The position numbers and the translations under genes are program-made. A DNA stretch of 64,000 nt from Protonemura montana (taxonomy: Eukaryota > Arthropoda > Insecta > Plecoptera > Nemouridae). The notes beneath the pieces were generated by a model that saw nothing but the letters and a program-made list of their open reading frames with translations, was not told where the DNA came from and made no database searches. Numbering within the stretch: position 1 is the first letter of the stretch; each line of letters begins with the position of its first letter. Shown here in pieces: positions 35,950-48,690 of this stretch. The stretch covers positions 1 to 64,000 of the forward strand of contig OX387604.1 in the NCBI GenBank assembly GCA_947568835.1, given 5' to 3'.

Positions 35950-36594
35950 CAGTCGCAATCTACAATACGGGGTAATTTTATGGGGTGACTCGCGGTACGC
36001 CGGTAGACCATTTAAGCTCCAAAAACGAGCAATCCGCACGCTGGCAGGAGCAAGCTGGGATCCCTGTGCAACAGTGTACTATAAGGACTCGTGTCGACCA
36101 TTTTTTAAACAATTTAACGTTCTACCTCTGCCTTGCCTGTACATCTTCTACTGTATAATGTTCGTCGTACAAAATGATTGCAGATCACAAGCAAGTCAGA
36201 AGAGTAGAAGTACCCGGCACACAAATGTATTAACCTTGCCGAGGTATAGACTAAAAAAGGTGACTTATAAACGCCCTGCCTGAACGCATTAAAGTAATAC
36301 AGGATCGGTCCTTCAGGACGAGACTCAGAGAGTTTTTAATGGACAACTGCTTCTACAGCGTAAAGGAATTCTATAATTTCTAGACTTGTTATTTTAGATG
36401 TATTGTAGATGTACTTACTTATTTATTAGTATTTATTATTATTATTATTTTTTTCTTTTGTTATTTCTTCTATTTGTAAATGTTTATCTTTGTAAATCTT
36501 TGCAAATGTAACACACCATGAACATCATGACTGTCTATATATCCCTAGGGACAAAAACCGACAATAAATTATTATTATTATTATTATTATTATT
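35950..36594 (+). pseudogene. LINE (CR1/Jockey-like) pol C-terminus and 3' end
   Basis: A reading frame with YGVILWG, LQKRAIRTLAG and a DSCRPFF segment matches the region after the RT domain in CR1/Jockey-type non-LTR retrotransposons. After a +1 frameshift near 36260 it continues with LPERIK and a FYSVKEFYNF end and stops at about 36382. The 3' UTR ends in CAATAAATTATTATT plus an ATT microsatellite (to 36594), a typical LINE tail. The fragment is 5'-truncated and lies within the long-TIR transposon. Confidence 0.85.
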
Positions 36595-36599
36595 GCTAT

Positions 36600-38240
36600 T
36601 GCACGTGCAAGTGGGGTTTATGCTGCAGGATTTCTTGGACTTGACTGAAATTTTGCAACATTTCCATGGCTGTTTGACCCTGGAAATATACAGGTAAGAC
36701 GAACTTTCTGCCCAGGCTCTGACACCAGCCACTGTCTTCGGGACCTATCACCACAAATAATAAAAATAATAATAAGAAGAAGAGAAATAGAGACGACATT
36801 TAAATTCTAGTTCAAAAACGTCTTGAATTGCTTTGAATATTACTTTGGCAAACTTAAGCCACATTTTTGGAAATTGCACGTGCGAGTTTACCTAAGTGCT
36901 ACATTGCCATGCAGCTCGTCGAAGGTGCTGATGAAATGCCCCTTCGCTCGGGAGTATATTGGCAATTGAGATAGGTCGCGACACTGCTATCTTAAAACGC
37001 AGCGCATTTAGCGAGTAATGATACTGTCGGAATTTCTTGTTTGTATCGTACAATTTAACCACCAAACTTCGAGCGGTGCTCACCTTTCCCAAAATGTCTG
37101 AAAAATTGGCCAAAAGTGACAACTCGTCTCGGGTCATTTTATTCAGTTGACGCCAGATCCTTTATTTACCGATTCCGAAAAACGTTTAAAACAGTGTCAC
37201 AGCCGGACAGTGCATGGGGCTGCAGGTAAAGCGATGCTTATTGGGAGCCCAATTTTCAATGCAATTTCGTGTACAGGAATGAACCGATGTGCATCGGTGC
37301 TTTTCCCGACTGATCCCGTTTTTGCTGATATAACAGCTCAATAGAAAGAAAATCTGAGCACATGATGCCTGGGAGGTTTCCTGTGCAATAGTGGAATGAG
37401 ATGGTTTGGTCCTTGCTGTTGCTAATTAATTTATTGTGTATTAAATACTTGTAGGTGACACGAACTTGCCACTTAAGTGTCTACACCCTCAGCAATGAGG
37501 TATTCCCTGTATTTTTCGCAAACGTTGGGAATTGGTATAATTTTCCATCTCCTCATTTTATCCGAAATAAACGCTTGTGTGTTGACAGCAGCGCGATCGT
37601 ATTGTGAGACGGTTTGGACATTTTTACATGCCTCTATGCTGTTAGCACTCAGATATTTCGACAAACAATCTGCATGGTAGCTGGCGTTTACCTCAAAGAG
37701 GGAACCGAATGTCATTCGATTTAAAATTACCCCGTCATTTCTCTCTTTGGTTGCTTTCAATACATTTTCCCTAAGAGACTCCGGATTCATGTCAACGAGA
37801 GAAACTTTACGTCCTGTCTTGTTTGGTATATGCTCCAGTCAAACTCTGGCATTGTTGAACGCGATACCCGTTTGTTTGGGGGTGGTGTTTCACCTCTGTT
37901 TAAGTTAGGGGACCCGAGCCCACGTTTTTTGCCATGTCAATATTTTTTTTGTTGGTGACGCTCTCTGCAACTTTCTTGCCTTGATGTTTGTAAGGAAAAA
38001 TTTGATACCCTTTCTTGCTTGCTTGATTTATTTTTCTTGCAATATCATTGTCTTTTGCTTATTAGACCCTTTTCTGTTATATTAGGAACATTCTCGCTGG
38101 TTAGGAACGCTAACTGAAAAAAATTTCCAATACCTGTGGTGGAAATTATTTTTCTAGATTCTGTTCTGCAAGTGGAGGGTTCGCAGCTATCTCCTGTTTT
38201 CTCTGCTAAGTGAAAATAGTGAATAAAATTAACTGTCATG
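36600..38240 (-). pseudogene. Decayed transposon gene of the HALTGCDT family
   Basis: Minus-strand pieces in order: an N-terminal part (38239-38045), a part with the YHADCLSKYL signature (37900-37473), the motif HALSGCD (37216-37196) followed after a frameshift by FGIGK (37179-37165), then ILPSEGAFHQH with RRAAWQ (36960-36895). Related motifs (HA-TGCDT-S--FG-GK and LPPT----H--RA-YQ) are common in uncharacterised transposon-borne proteins of arthropods and cnidarians, from memory of the family. Stops and frameshifts break it. Biochemical role unknown. Confidence 0.7.
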
Positions 38241-38715
38241 ATAACATGGATCTAGTATGAGGAAGCATGCATTACTACATACCCATACGTATTGCTAGTT
38301 ATTCCGTTTTGTAGGCGATCTTTTCACTTGCACAAATAAACAAAATCATTGCTGAGTAACTAGAGAATTAGTGAGTTAACAAGTGAGTTTACGCGCATGT
38401 TATTTATCTTCATGCCATTTGCATTCTTAATATTTGGGAGAATTTTCAGAAATTATCAATAATGTTCGTCATCCTGCTTTGAAAGTGAGTAGGAAACTAA
38501 CTGGCAAGCCAGCAAACTAACCCTGCAAGCCAAATCCGCTAATACAATCATGTACTAATGCCATTTGACCAGTGTCACATGGCCCGGCAAAAACAGTGGG
38601 TCGTTTAACCCCCTAATCAATCATTAACCATCTTACGTCTACCGATCCCTGTGAGCACTTAGATCCTCCACCCACAACATTGATGTATGTTGGGTTGCCA
38701 CGGGCAAGGGGTAGT

Positions 38716-39166
38716 CTGGGAACCCTAGAGGCCCAGTATATGAGCTGAGCAAGAGGCGGAGCTTAAAAGCGAATTTTGTCGGGGACGAGAAAACGTAGTT
38801 GAATGCCGGGGACGAGAAAACAGAGGCGCAGTATATGAACCTTGCAACGTTTGAAAAATAACTGTCAATAAGGGGACGAGAAAACAGAGGCGCAGTATAT
38901 GAGCTGAGCAAGAGGCGGAGCTTAAAAGCGAATTTTGTCGGGGACGAGAAAACGTAGTTGAATGCCGGGGACGAGAAAACAGAGGCGCAGTATATGAACC
39001 TTGCAAAGCTTGAGAAATTAAAGTGAATCAGGGGACGAGAAAACAGAGGCCCAGTTAATGGAGGCGCAAAAAACGATGCAGCGAATCTCGCTATTTTAGA
39101 TCAGCTGACCGTAGGGCCGCAGTTTAGTAACGTTGGGGACGAGAATATAGAGGCGCAGTATATGGT
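38716..39166. repeat. GGGGACGAGAAAACAGAGG repeat, copy 2
   Basis: Exact counterpart of 26625-27075. Confidence 0.85.
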
Positions 39167-39187
39167 TTCCCGATGGGAACAGTTGCA

Positions 39188-39806
39188 TGTGGGTTGGAGG
39201 GATGAAAGTTAAGCAACACTGTTCTGGGTCAGGTATTGGATGGATAACCATTATACACATAACTAGTTCTGTTCGGGAGAGAGGTTGGAGGGTGAAAGTT
39301 AAGCAGCACTGCGCTGGGTCAGGTATTGGATGGGTGACTTTCAAACACATGACCAGTTTTGTTTGGGAGAGAGGTTGGAGGGATGCAAGATAAGCAACAC
39401 TACGCTGGGTCAGGTATTGGATGGGTAACCGCCAGACCAGTTCTGTACGGGAGAGAGGTTAGAGGGATGAAAGTAAAGCAACACTGCGCTGAGTCAGGTA
39501 TTGGTCAGGTATTGGTTGGGTGACCATCATTCACATATTAAGTTCAATTCGGGAGAGAGGTTGGAGGGATGCAAGTTAAGCAACACTGCGCTGGGTCAGG
39601 TATTGGATGGGTGACCATTATACACATGACCAGTTCTGTTCGGGAGAGAGGTTGGAGGGATGAAAGTTAAGCCACACTGCGCTGAGTCAGGTATTGGATG
39701 GGTGACCATCATACACATGACCAGTTCTGTTTGGGAGAGAGGTTGGATGGATGAATGTTAAGCAACACTGGCTAGGGTAGGTATTGAAAGGGTGACCACA
39801 GAACTG
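39188..39806 (+). repeat. 5S-rRNA-like array, copy 2 of the duplication
   Basis: Counterpart of 27097-27715, same unit count and same internal variants. Confidence 0.87.
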
Positions 39807-40015
39807 TTTGGCGAGTTGTATACACTGGTCCTTGGGAAATCATCGAGGTTAAAGAGGAGTGAAGTTAAAAAATTATGTTTTAGTTGAACATTGGTTGCAT
39901 TTAACATTGGCTCAGTTCTTTCAGATTCACTACGATCATATTCTAGCATTATATGTTTCCATGGTGCAAACCAGCGCCTACTCTCAACGAACTTGACGGC
40001 TAAACTGCATGCAGC

Positions 40016-40826
40016 GGAGTTGTGTCGGGCATGAAATGAGTGTATAAAGGATTTGCACGTACCTCGTCTTCAAGCAGCTGACAGCGACACCAACTGTTGA
40101 TATCTTCCCCTAACACAGGGGGTGTTAGCTACGCTCCCAGCTGTCTGGTTATCACCAACACCCCCCTCCCCTTCTCTCCTTCAGCAGCGTCACGTGGCGG
40201 CCATTGTTGACTCCCCTGCATCCTGCGTCCAGCGTCCTGCATCCAGCGTCCAGCAATCACGGCACTTGAAACTTTCACGGAGCACTTTGTCCTGCACTTA
40301 GTCCTGCACTTTGTCCTGCACTTTGTCCTGCACTTTGTCCTGCACTTTGTCCTGCACTTTGTCCTGCACTTTGTCCTGCACTTTGTCCTGCACTTTGTCC
40401 TGCACTTTGTCCTGCACTTTGTCCTGCACTTTGTCCTGCACTTTGTCCTGCACTTTGTCCTGCACTTTGTCCTGCACTTTGTCCTGCACTTTGTCCTGCA
40501 CTTTGTCCTGCACTTTGTCCTGCACTTTGTCCTGCACTTTGTCCTGCACTTTGTCCTGCACTTTGTCCTGCACTTTGTCCTGCACTTTGTCCTGCACTTT
40601 GTCCGACGCTTTCCACATTATCGCGGCACTTCTGGCGTGATTTTTGTCCGACGCTTTCCCCGAGTCCCTGCAAGAAAAAACAAACAATATTAGCTGATGT
40701 TGTAAATTAGGCGCTTGAAAATACCTCTAATCGTCTCAGATGCAGAGAAATGCTGCCGACTCACTCAGTGTGGTCCTGCAAGGGGGAGGATGCGGGATAC
40801 AGACTTTAAGTAACCCAAAATCTGCT
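40016..40826. repeat. Cassette block A, copy 4
   Basis: Counterpart of 27925-28735, including the ~27-unit 12-bp minisatellite at 40281-40606. Confidence 0.8.
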
Positions 40827-41671
40827 TACAAACAAAACCTATTATCTCCACAAACAAAATAAGTACATAGATTCTGAAGTCCCTTCCTAGCTTTGTAGCT
40901 AGAATAAAAATATAAATGATAATTGAGTACGATAGCGTCTATATAGCGGTGCGTCATGTCGAGCTGGCGTCGTGGCGTCGTGGCGGCTCACAACTCAGGG
41001 GCAGTGTCCTTCAATACGCAGTCTGATGATCGGCGACTCACGTCCACTTGGTCTTGCGATGTTTGACTGTTACGTCTCCCTTCTTGCGTCCGCTCGGTTC
41101 ACCGGCCTCGAGCAGTTTCTCCTGACACGTCTTGTCGCGTTCCCGACCTCGGGCTGACTCCCTGCTCCTTCGTTGGTCTTCCTCGCGCGTTCCTCAAGCT
41201 CCCCCTCCGGATAACACAACTCGTGACTCAGTCGACCAATCATTGGCTCGCATTTAGTTTGTGACCATATTTGGAGATGTTCGTCCACAGGGATCCCCCA
41301 GGTCGCTACTAGCCACCGTACTCAAATATTCCTCTACTTTACATTTAATATGCATTGCAAATAATTGGGAGAGTCAGTTTGGAACAGATAGTAGGACCAG
41401 GACCGCACTGCGAGCGTCAGCACATTCCGCTGATAAATAGTCATTCAGTATCGCCACCTGGAGCTTAACCATGGGGCAATTTGCAAACAGAGGCAAGAAC
41501 GCTGGCGCCCCAAGGGAGACTTATCAGAGATATTTCACAGACGCACGTGGCTAGAAGCCTGTGACCCAATATGTGCATTTCACAATGTAAACAAATGACA
41601 CATCCATGCAAATGTTGGTACCAATAAAATCTGATAGCAGCAATTCATGGATCATGTTCATCAAGTGTCAA
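40827..41671. other. Spacer, no gene recognised
   Basis: Counterpart of 28736-29580. Confidence 0.4.
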
Positions 41672-41675
41672 ATGA

Positions 41676-43406
41676 TACAACCAGCTGATCTCAAATAACC
41701 TGGATAGAGCATAGGATCCAGCCAGCTGATCTCAAATAACCTGGATAGAGCATAGGATCCAGCCATCTGATCTCAAATAACCTGAATCGAGCATAGGTTC
41801 CAGCCAGCTGATCTCAAATAACCTGGATAGAGCATAGGATCCAGCCAGCTGATCTCAAATAACCTAGATAAAGCTTAGGATCCAGCCATCTGATCTCAAA
41901 TAACCTGAATCGAGCATAGGTTCCAGCCAGCTGATCTTAAATAACCTGGATAGAGCATAGGATCCAGCCAGCTGACAAAAATAACCTGGATAGAGCTTAG
42001 GATACAGCCAGCTAATCTCAAATAACCCGGATAGAGCATATGATCCAGCCAGCTGATCTCAAATAACCTAATAGATCATAAGATCCAGCCAGCTGATCTC
42101 AAATAACCTGGATAGAGCATAGGATCCAGCCAGTTGATCTTAAATAACCTGAAGAGAGCATAGTGTCCAGCTAGCTGATCTCATATAACCCGGATAGAGC
42201 ATAGAATCCAGCCGGTTGATTTCAAATAATTCGGATAGAGCATAGGATTCAGCCAGCTGATCACAAATAACCTGGATAGAGCATAAGATCCAGCCAGCTG
42301 ATCTCAAATAACCTGGATATAACATAGGATCCAGCCAGCTGATCTCAAATAACCTGGATAGAGCATAGGATCTAGCCAGCTGATCTCAAATAACCTGGAT
42401 AGAACATAGGATCCAGCCAGCTGATCTCAAATAACATGGATAGAACATAGGATCCAGCCAGCTGATCTCAAATAATGTGGATAGAGCATAGGATCCAGCC
42501 AGCTGATCTCAAATAACCCGGATATAACATAGGATCCAGTCAGCTGATCTCAAATAACCTGGATAGAGAATAGGATCCAGCCAGCTGATCTCAAATAACA
42601 TGGATAGATCATAGGTTCCAGGCAGCTGATCTCAAATAACCTGGATAGAGCATAGGATCCAGCAAGCTGATCTCAAATAACCTGGATAGAACATTGGATC
42701 CAGCCAGCTGATCTCAAATAACCTGGATAGAGCATAGGATTCAGCCAGCTGATCACAAATAACCTGGATAGAGCATAAGATCCAGCCAGCTGATCTCAAA
42801 TAACCTGGATATAACATAGGATCCAGCCAGCTGATCTTAAATAACCTGGATAGAGCATAGGATCCAGCCAGCTGATCTCAAATAACCTGGATAGAACATA
42901 GGATCCAGCCAGCTGATCTCAAATAACATGGATAGAACATAGGATCCAGCCAGCTGATCTCAAATAATGTGGATAGAGCATAGGATCCAGCCAGCTGATC
43001 TCAAATAACCCGGATATAACATAGGATCCAGTCAGCTGATCTCAAATAACCTGGATAGAGAATAGGATCCAGCCAGCTTATCTCAAATAACATGGATAGA
43101 TCATAGGATCCAGTCAGCTGATCTCAAATAACCTGGATAGAGCATAGGATCCAGCAAGCTGATCTCAAATAACCTGGATAGAACATTGGATCCAGCCAGC
43201 TGATCTCAAATAACTTGGATAGAACATAGGATCCAGCCAGCTGATCTCAAATAAACTGGATATAACATAGGATCCAGCCAGCTGATCTCAAATAACATGG
43301 ATAGAGCATAGGATCCAGCCAGCTGATCTCAAATAACATGGATAGAACATAGGATCCAGCCAGCTGATCTCAAATAACCTGGATAGAACATAGGATCCAG
43401 CCAGTA
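41676..43406. repeat. 41-bp satellite (block B), copy 4
   Basis: Counterpart of 29585-31315, with the same 492-bp higher-order repeat. Confidence 0.93.
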
Positions 43407-43420
43407 AAAAATATGGGATT

Positions 43421-44971
43421 GTTGAGATGACTTTAAATCTACGGTTGTATATTTGACAAAGAACCACGATGGTGAGAAACTTACCACGTGGTTTAGTAGT
43501 AGATCCAGCTCGATGACAGGATGTTGTCTCCAAGATCTCCCAGCTTGATGACAGGATGTTGTCTCCAAGATCTCCCAGTTTTGATTGACAGGATGTTGTC
43601 TCCAAGATCTCCCAGTTTTGATTGACTGCTGTCTCTCAACATTGAAGTCCACCTTGCAATGAAACAACGTCATTAGTCACACAGTCAGGTGCCCCAGAAT
43701 GGACCACGGCCAAGACAAGGGAGGGATTCAACTGACCGTGGCAACATAAATTGTCTGCCAATAGATCGACTGCCAGCGCCAGGGCTTAGAGCTTGCAACG
43801 CCCCAAGTATTTTATTATTAGGAACACTATTAATCGCTCATAATTTGGTGCCAGAATGGGAATTGGAACCCTGATCTCCACACGTGGTTATAATCTCTAA
43901 AGAGTTTTACATATTTGAGAGAGTTGCTGTGTTCATGATACTGCAATACTCGCCCAATGCAAGCAACGAGGAAGAGAGAATTTATTGAAATGTTGAATAA
44001 ATAACTTGATATTAGAGTTGATTGTACACTGCAGTAGACAAGTGAACCACGAGGTATTTGACCCTGCTAGGGTAGACTAACCTGGTAATAAAATTAAATG
44101 ACAACGCCCGCGAGTTGCAGATAGTGAACGCAATTCTAGTCGTTAGAGCGAAGATGATGATACCAGCCGGAATATTGTTTTAAAATTACATAACATTTGA
44201 ATAAACGAGGAGTAGCAGAATGAAATCATGGAACATTCCTCATAGATAATATGAACTACTAACTAGAACAAGATATTTGCTGTAAGCCAAACCAATCAAG
44301 AGATGACAAGCTTCATACAATAGCACGCACGTGTTGGTCAATGCATGATGCTATCATGAACTAGACACACTAAAATAACGTTCTTTGTTAGTATCAACAG
44401 GTGAATTAATTCTGATTTATTAAAATGTCTGGCAAATGATTCTCCTTCGAATGAGAGCAGACGTGTGATAGTATTGCTACTTAATACACGACACGGGTCT
44501 GGTGGTCAGAGGCATGTCGGTACATACTTAACATGGCAAGCACTGAACACGAGCAACGATACAAGTACTGAATTACTACACATGTCCTCGTGGTCATACT
44601 TATTTATTCGCGAATAAAATGTATCCCCTGTGCTCGGCTGGTAATAATATCGAGTTAAATAGCGCCATGCAATGAAACCATGCTTTGAATTAAACTCAGT
44701 GCACGAGTAGAAGTAAAGCTTTAAAGAAGATGTTGGTTTGTGAAATTAGTCTTACCGTTGGTTACAGCTACGTGAGCGACCCTTCCCTTCCCGCGCGTAG
44801 CAAACTAGTCCCAGTGTTCTCGATCGTTCTAAAACGTTGCTACACTACGTGCTACACTAGCGCAGCGGCGAGTGTTTCTCGTACTGTCAGTTGTAAAGAG
44901 CGCCAAGAGAGTGCGATCGCGGCCCTGAAAACAAGCCATGGAACCTTCTCAAAATAAGGCGGCAATAATAA
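43421..44971. repeat. ~1.3-kb repeat (block C), copy in duplication 2
   Basis: Counterpart of 31330-32880. Confidence 0.8.
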
Positions 44972-45200
44972 GGCATGAAAAAATCATAGAATTTAACCCA
45001 TTCCACAGTTTCTGCATAAATATATAATTATTATAACCACGACAAACACGATTATACAATCGTTTAAACACATTGGGGTCTCTTCTGAAAGTTCCTCATT
45101 ACATCCAAAAACACTCGACGTTGTTATGAATGGGAATAATCAAGCGACGTCTTCAATTCTCGTAAGCTTACCTACCTGAGTGAGGTGGATGCAATTCGAC

Positions 45201-45571
45201 ATGCCTAGAGGTTGAAGGGATAAGAATAAAACCACACTGCGCAGGGTCAGGTCATGGTCACCCATCCAATACCTGACCCAGTGCAGTGTTGCTAACTTCC
45301 ATCCCCCCCAACCTCTCTCCCGATCCGAACTGGTCATGTGTTTGATGGTCACCCATCCAATACCTGGCCCAGCGCAGTGTTGCTTAACTTTCATCCCTCC
45401 AACCTCTCTCCCGATCCGAACTGGTCATGTGTTTGATGGTCACCCATCCAATACCTGGCCCAGCGCAGTGTTGCTTAACTTTCATCCCTCCAACCTCTTT
45501 CCCGAACAGAACAAGTCATGTGTACGATGGTCACCCATCCAATACCTGAACTAGCGCAGTGTTGCTTAACT
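45201..45571 (-). repeat. 5S-rRNA-like repeat, four reversed units
   Basis: Counterpart of 33110-33480. Confidence 0.85.
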
Positions 45572-45581
45572 CACTGATCAT

Positions 45582-45664
45582 CAGATCAACACGATCTGAA
45601 CCCACGCCCTCCGAGGAGGACTGCGACCTGAACGCAGCGCCTTAGACCGCTCGGCCATCCTGAC
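45582..45664 (-). pseudogene. tRNA-Leu(CAG)-derived relic
   Basis: Counterpart of 33491-33573. Confidence 0.8.
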
Positions 45665-45866
45665 TTAATGGTGATGTGATATATAATTTTGTACAATCAC
45701 TGTCCAGATATGTATAAATAGAAATGAGGGCCTAATTTAGAACCAGCAGCATAGCGAATGTGCTTTCAAAAAAGGGCAAATAAAAAAAATATATGATTTT
45801 ATAGGAAATAAAAACTAGCCTCGTTGATGTATGCAATATTGCAAGAGAAAATAAAATTCAAAAAGA

Positions 45867-45937
45867 TGCATCGGCTGGGAATCGAACCCGGGCCGCCCGC
45901 GTGGCAGGCGAGCATTCTACCACTGAACCACCGCTGC
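45867..45937 (-). tRNA. tRNA-Gly(GCC)
   Basis: Counterpart of 33776-33846, with identical cloverleaf and T-run terminator. Confidence 0.78.
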
Positions 45938-46075
45938 AGATATAAGCTATGCAGGCAGTAACTCATCTTGCCAGTTGGGATTATTTCCTCTGACTGATAG
46001 GGACATTAACCAATCTAATCTAAATAATAATTAAAGTACTATTTTTGCAGTGTTTTTTGGTTTTCTGGCATTTCC

Positions 46076-46191
46076 ACTGGGGAGCTTGGGGCGTCGTTCT
46101 CCCTTGGGGCGTCGTTCTCACTGGGGGCGTCGTTCTCGATTGGGGCTTCGTACTCACTGGGGGCGTCGTGACCCTCGGGGGCGTTCTGCGC
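46076..46191. repeat. G-rich ~21-bp repeat, copy 2
   Basis: Counterpart of 33985-34100. Confidence 0.75.
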
Positions 46192-46205
46192 GGAAAGCTA
46201 GTTCA

Positions 46206-46874
46206 CTCGTACGCGAGGTTAGAGGGATGCAAGTTAAGCAACACTGCGCTGAGTTAGGTATTGGATGAGTGACCATCATACAAATTACCAGTTCTGTTCG
46301 GGAGAGAGGTTGGAGGAATGAAAGTTAAGCAACACAGCGCTGGGTCAGGTATTGGATGGTTGACCATCATACACATGACCAGTTCTGTTCAGGAGAGAGG
46401 TTGGAGGGATGAAAGTTAAGCAACACTGCGCTGGGTCAGGTATTGGATGGGTAACTGCCATACAATTGACCAGTTCTGGACGGGAGAGAGGTTGGAGGGA
46501 TGAAAGTTAAGCAACACTGAGCTGGGTCAGGTATTGGATGGGTGACCATCATACACTTGACAAGTTCTGTTCGGGAGAGAGGTTGGAGGGATGAAAGTTG
46601 AGAAACACTGTGCTGAGTCAGGTATTGGATGGGTGACTATCAAACACAATATGACCAGTTCTGTTCGGGGGACAGGATGAAAGATTTAAGTTAAGTAACA
46701 CTGCGCTGGATCAGGTATTGGATGGGTGACTACATACACATGACCAGTTCTGTTCGGGAGAGAGGTTGGAGGGATGAAAGTTAAGGAACACTGCGCTGGG
46801 TCAGGTATTGGATGGGTGACTACATACACATGACCAGTTCTGTTCGGGAGAGAGGTTGGAGGGACGAAAGTTAA
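46206..46874 (+). repeat. 5S-rRNA-like array interrupted at TTAA
   Basis: Counterpart of 34115-34783. The final unit is broken at TTAA (46871-46874). Confidence 0.87.
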
Positions 46875-47295
46875 GGCCCGTCATTCCCGCGGGTTAAATC
46901 GTTAAAAATAGATCTCAAACGGATAAATAGTGTTTGTAGTATGTTTATGACAAGAAAAAATAAGTGCCGGAAAATTGGTGAGTTTTCCGGAAAAGTTAAA
47001 AATGAAATCCTTTGAACAGACCAGCACCACAAAAAACACGAGTTAAAGAGTCCGCGATTTTTTTCCGTGTTGCCTTAACTTGGTCTTTTTAGACCAACAT
47101 TTTTGGTAGTCACAGCTATTAAATTGATTGAGATATAAATTTTCAACAACTCTTTATTTAATATTAAAAAGTGTCTGGTTTTAAACCGATCGCCAGTTGC
47201 ACAAAAAATGATCCATTGAAGTAATAAAAGAACGTGATAAAACCTGAAGCATGCAGATTTCAAATATGTGTGTTTCATCGCGATCGGACAAACTA

Positions 47296-47861
47296 TAGTC
47301 TAGGAATATCGACGGCAAAAACGGGCGTGTCCGTATTCGGTGTTATATAAAGCTGAAATTTTGATATTATGTGCATAACACCATGACGCAACTATTGTCA
47401 CAAACCCGGACAAAAAATTTTCATCGGAAGACATTCAAAAAAATTATCAAAGTCAAAATTTCTTAAAATGAAAATTACTTAAAAGTTTAATAAGTATGTC
47501 ATTTTTTAATTTATAAACGTCTAGTTTCCGCAGAAGCCTAGGCATTAATACGTTATATCGATGCCGTTTTTAAAAAACATCAAAAAGTTTTTACTAACCT
47601 ATGATATGAGCCAAAAATTAGCTAAAAAAACGGAACAAAAAATATATACCACTTTTCACTTAATGCCACGGGACTAAATATTGGCCAAATGTTATAAAAC
47701 GAGTTTGTAAAGATAGCTCAATTCATTGTCTACAAGACTGCAGATCTAATTTTGAACACGTCAAGTTAACAACTGAGATTTTTGCTTTGCCCTACGAGAG
47801 GTAACTCTTGGCGCGCTGCCAAGCGCCGATAAGCCGTGCGGCTGGCTAGCAAATAGCATGC
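47296..47861 (+). repeat. Left terminal inverted repeat
   Basis: Inverted match to 50924-51502. The largest difference is a ~30-bp segment near the tip (CGGCAAAAACGGGCG here, a CTCTTC...GAAGAG-type palindrome in the right arm). Confidence 0.9.
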
Positions 47862-48040
47862 TATTGCTTGGAACGCTCTTGATACATCCATGCGTGCGTA
47901 CATCATTGAAGCGTTTCTTCGTCGGCATTGTCGATCATGTCACTATAGGCATTGTAGCATTCCCTATCACACCTGCATACGTCGATGCATCCAATTCCAT
48001 TGCATCCAATTGCATCCAACTGGTGTACTATACACATGTA

Positions 48041-48685
48041 CAGTCGCAATCTACAATACGGGGTAATTTTATGGGGTGACTCGCGGTACGCCGGTAGACC
48101 ATTTAAGCTCCAAAAACGAGCAATCCGCACGCTGGCAGGAGCAAGCTGGGATCCCTGTGCAACAGTGTACTATAAGGACTCGTGTCGACCATTTTTTAAA
48201 CAATTTAACGTTCTACCTCTGCCTTGCCTGTACATCTTCTACTGTATAATGTTCGTCGTACAAAATGATTGCAGATCACAAGCAAGTCAGAAGAGTAGAA
48301 GTACCCGGCACACAAATGTATTAACCTTGCCGAGGTATAGACTAAAAAAGGTGACTTATAAACGCCCTGCCTGAACGCATTAAAGTAATACAGGATCGGT
48401 CCTTCAGGACGAGACTCAGAGAGTTTTTAATGGACAACTGCTTCTACAGCGTAAAGGAATTCTATAATTTCTAGACTTGTTATTTTAGATGTATTGTAGA
48501 TGTACTTACTTATTTATTAGTATTTATTATTATTATTATTTTTTTCTTTTGTTATTTCTTCTATTTGTAAATGTTTATCTTTGTAAATCTTTGCAAATGT
48601 AACACACCATGAACATCATGACTGTCTATATATCCCTAGGGACAAAAACCGACAATAAATTATTATTATTATTATTATTATTATT
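48041..48685 (+). pseudogene. LINE pol C-terminus and 3' end, copy 2
   Basis: Counterpart of 35950-36594, with the same frameshift and ATT tail. Confidence 0.85.
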
Positions 48686-48690
48686 GCTAT

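Larger units (their letters stand above)
26440..38530. repeat. 12,091-bp direct tandem duplication, copy 1
   Basis: The unit is followed head to tail by a copy at 38531-50621. All landmarks are shifted by exactly 12,091 bp. I found no substitution or array-length change in the stretches compared, including the minisatellite and the 41-bp satellite. A single C is shared at the breakpoints (26440, 38531, 50622). Recent duplication or assembly error are both possible. Confidence 0.95.
35205..38530. mobile_element. Long-TIR transposon, right-truncated copy
   Basis: Same element as 47296-51502 but cut at the duplication junction, so only the left TIR (35205-35770) and interior remain. See the complete copy for structure. 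Confidence 0.85.

Noticed and set aside
36535-36732. Asn-rich short frame (poly-N from ATT repeat)
   Set aside because: Product of the LINE 3' tail microsatellite.
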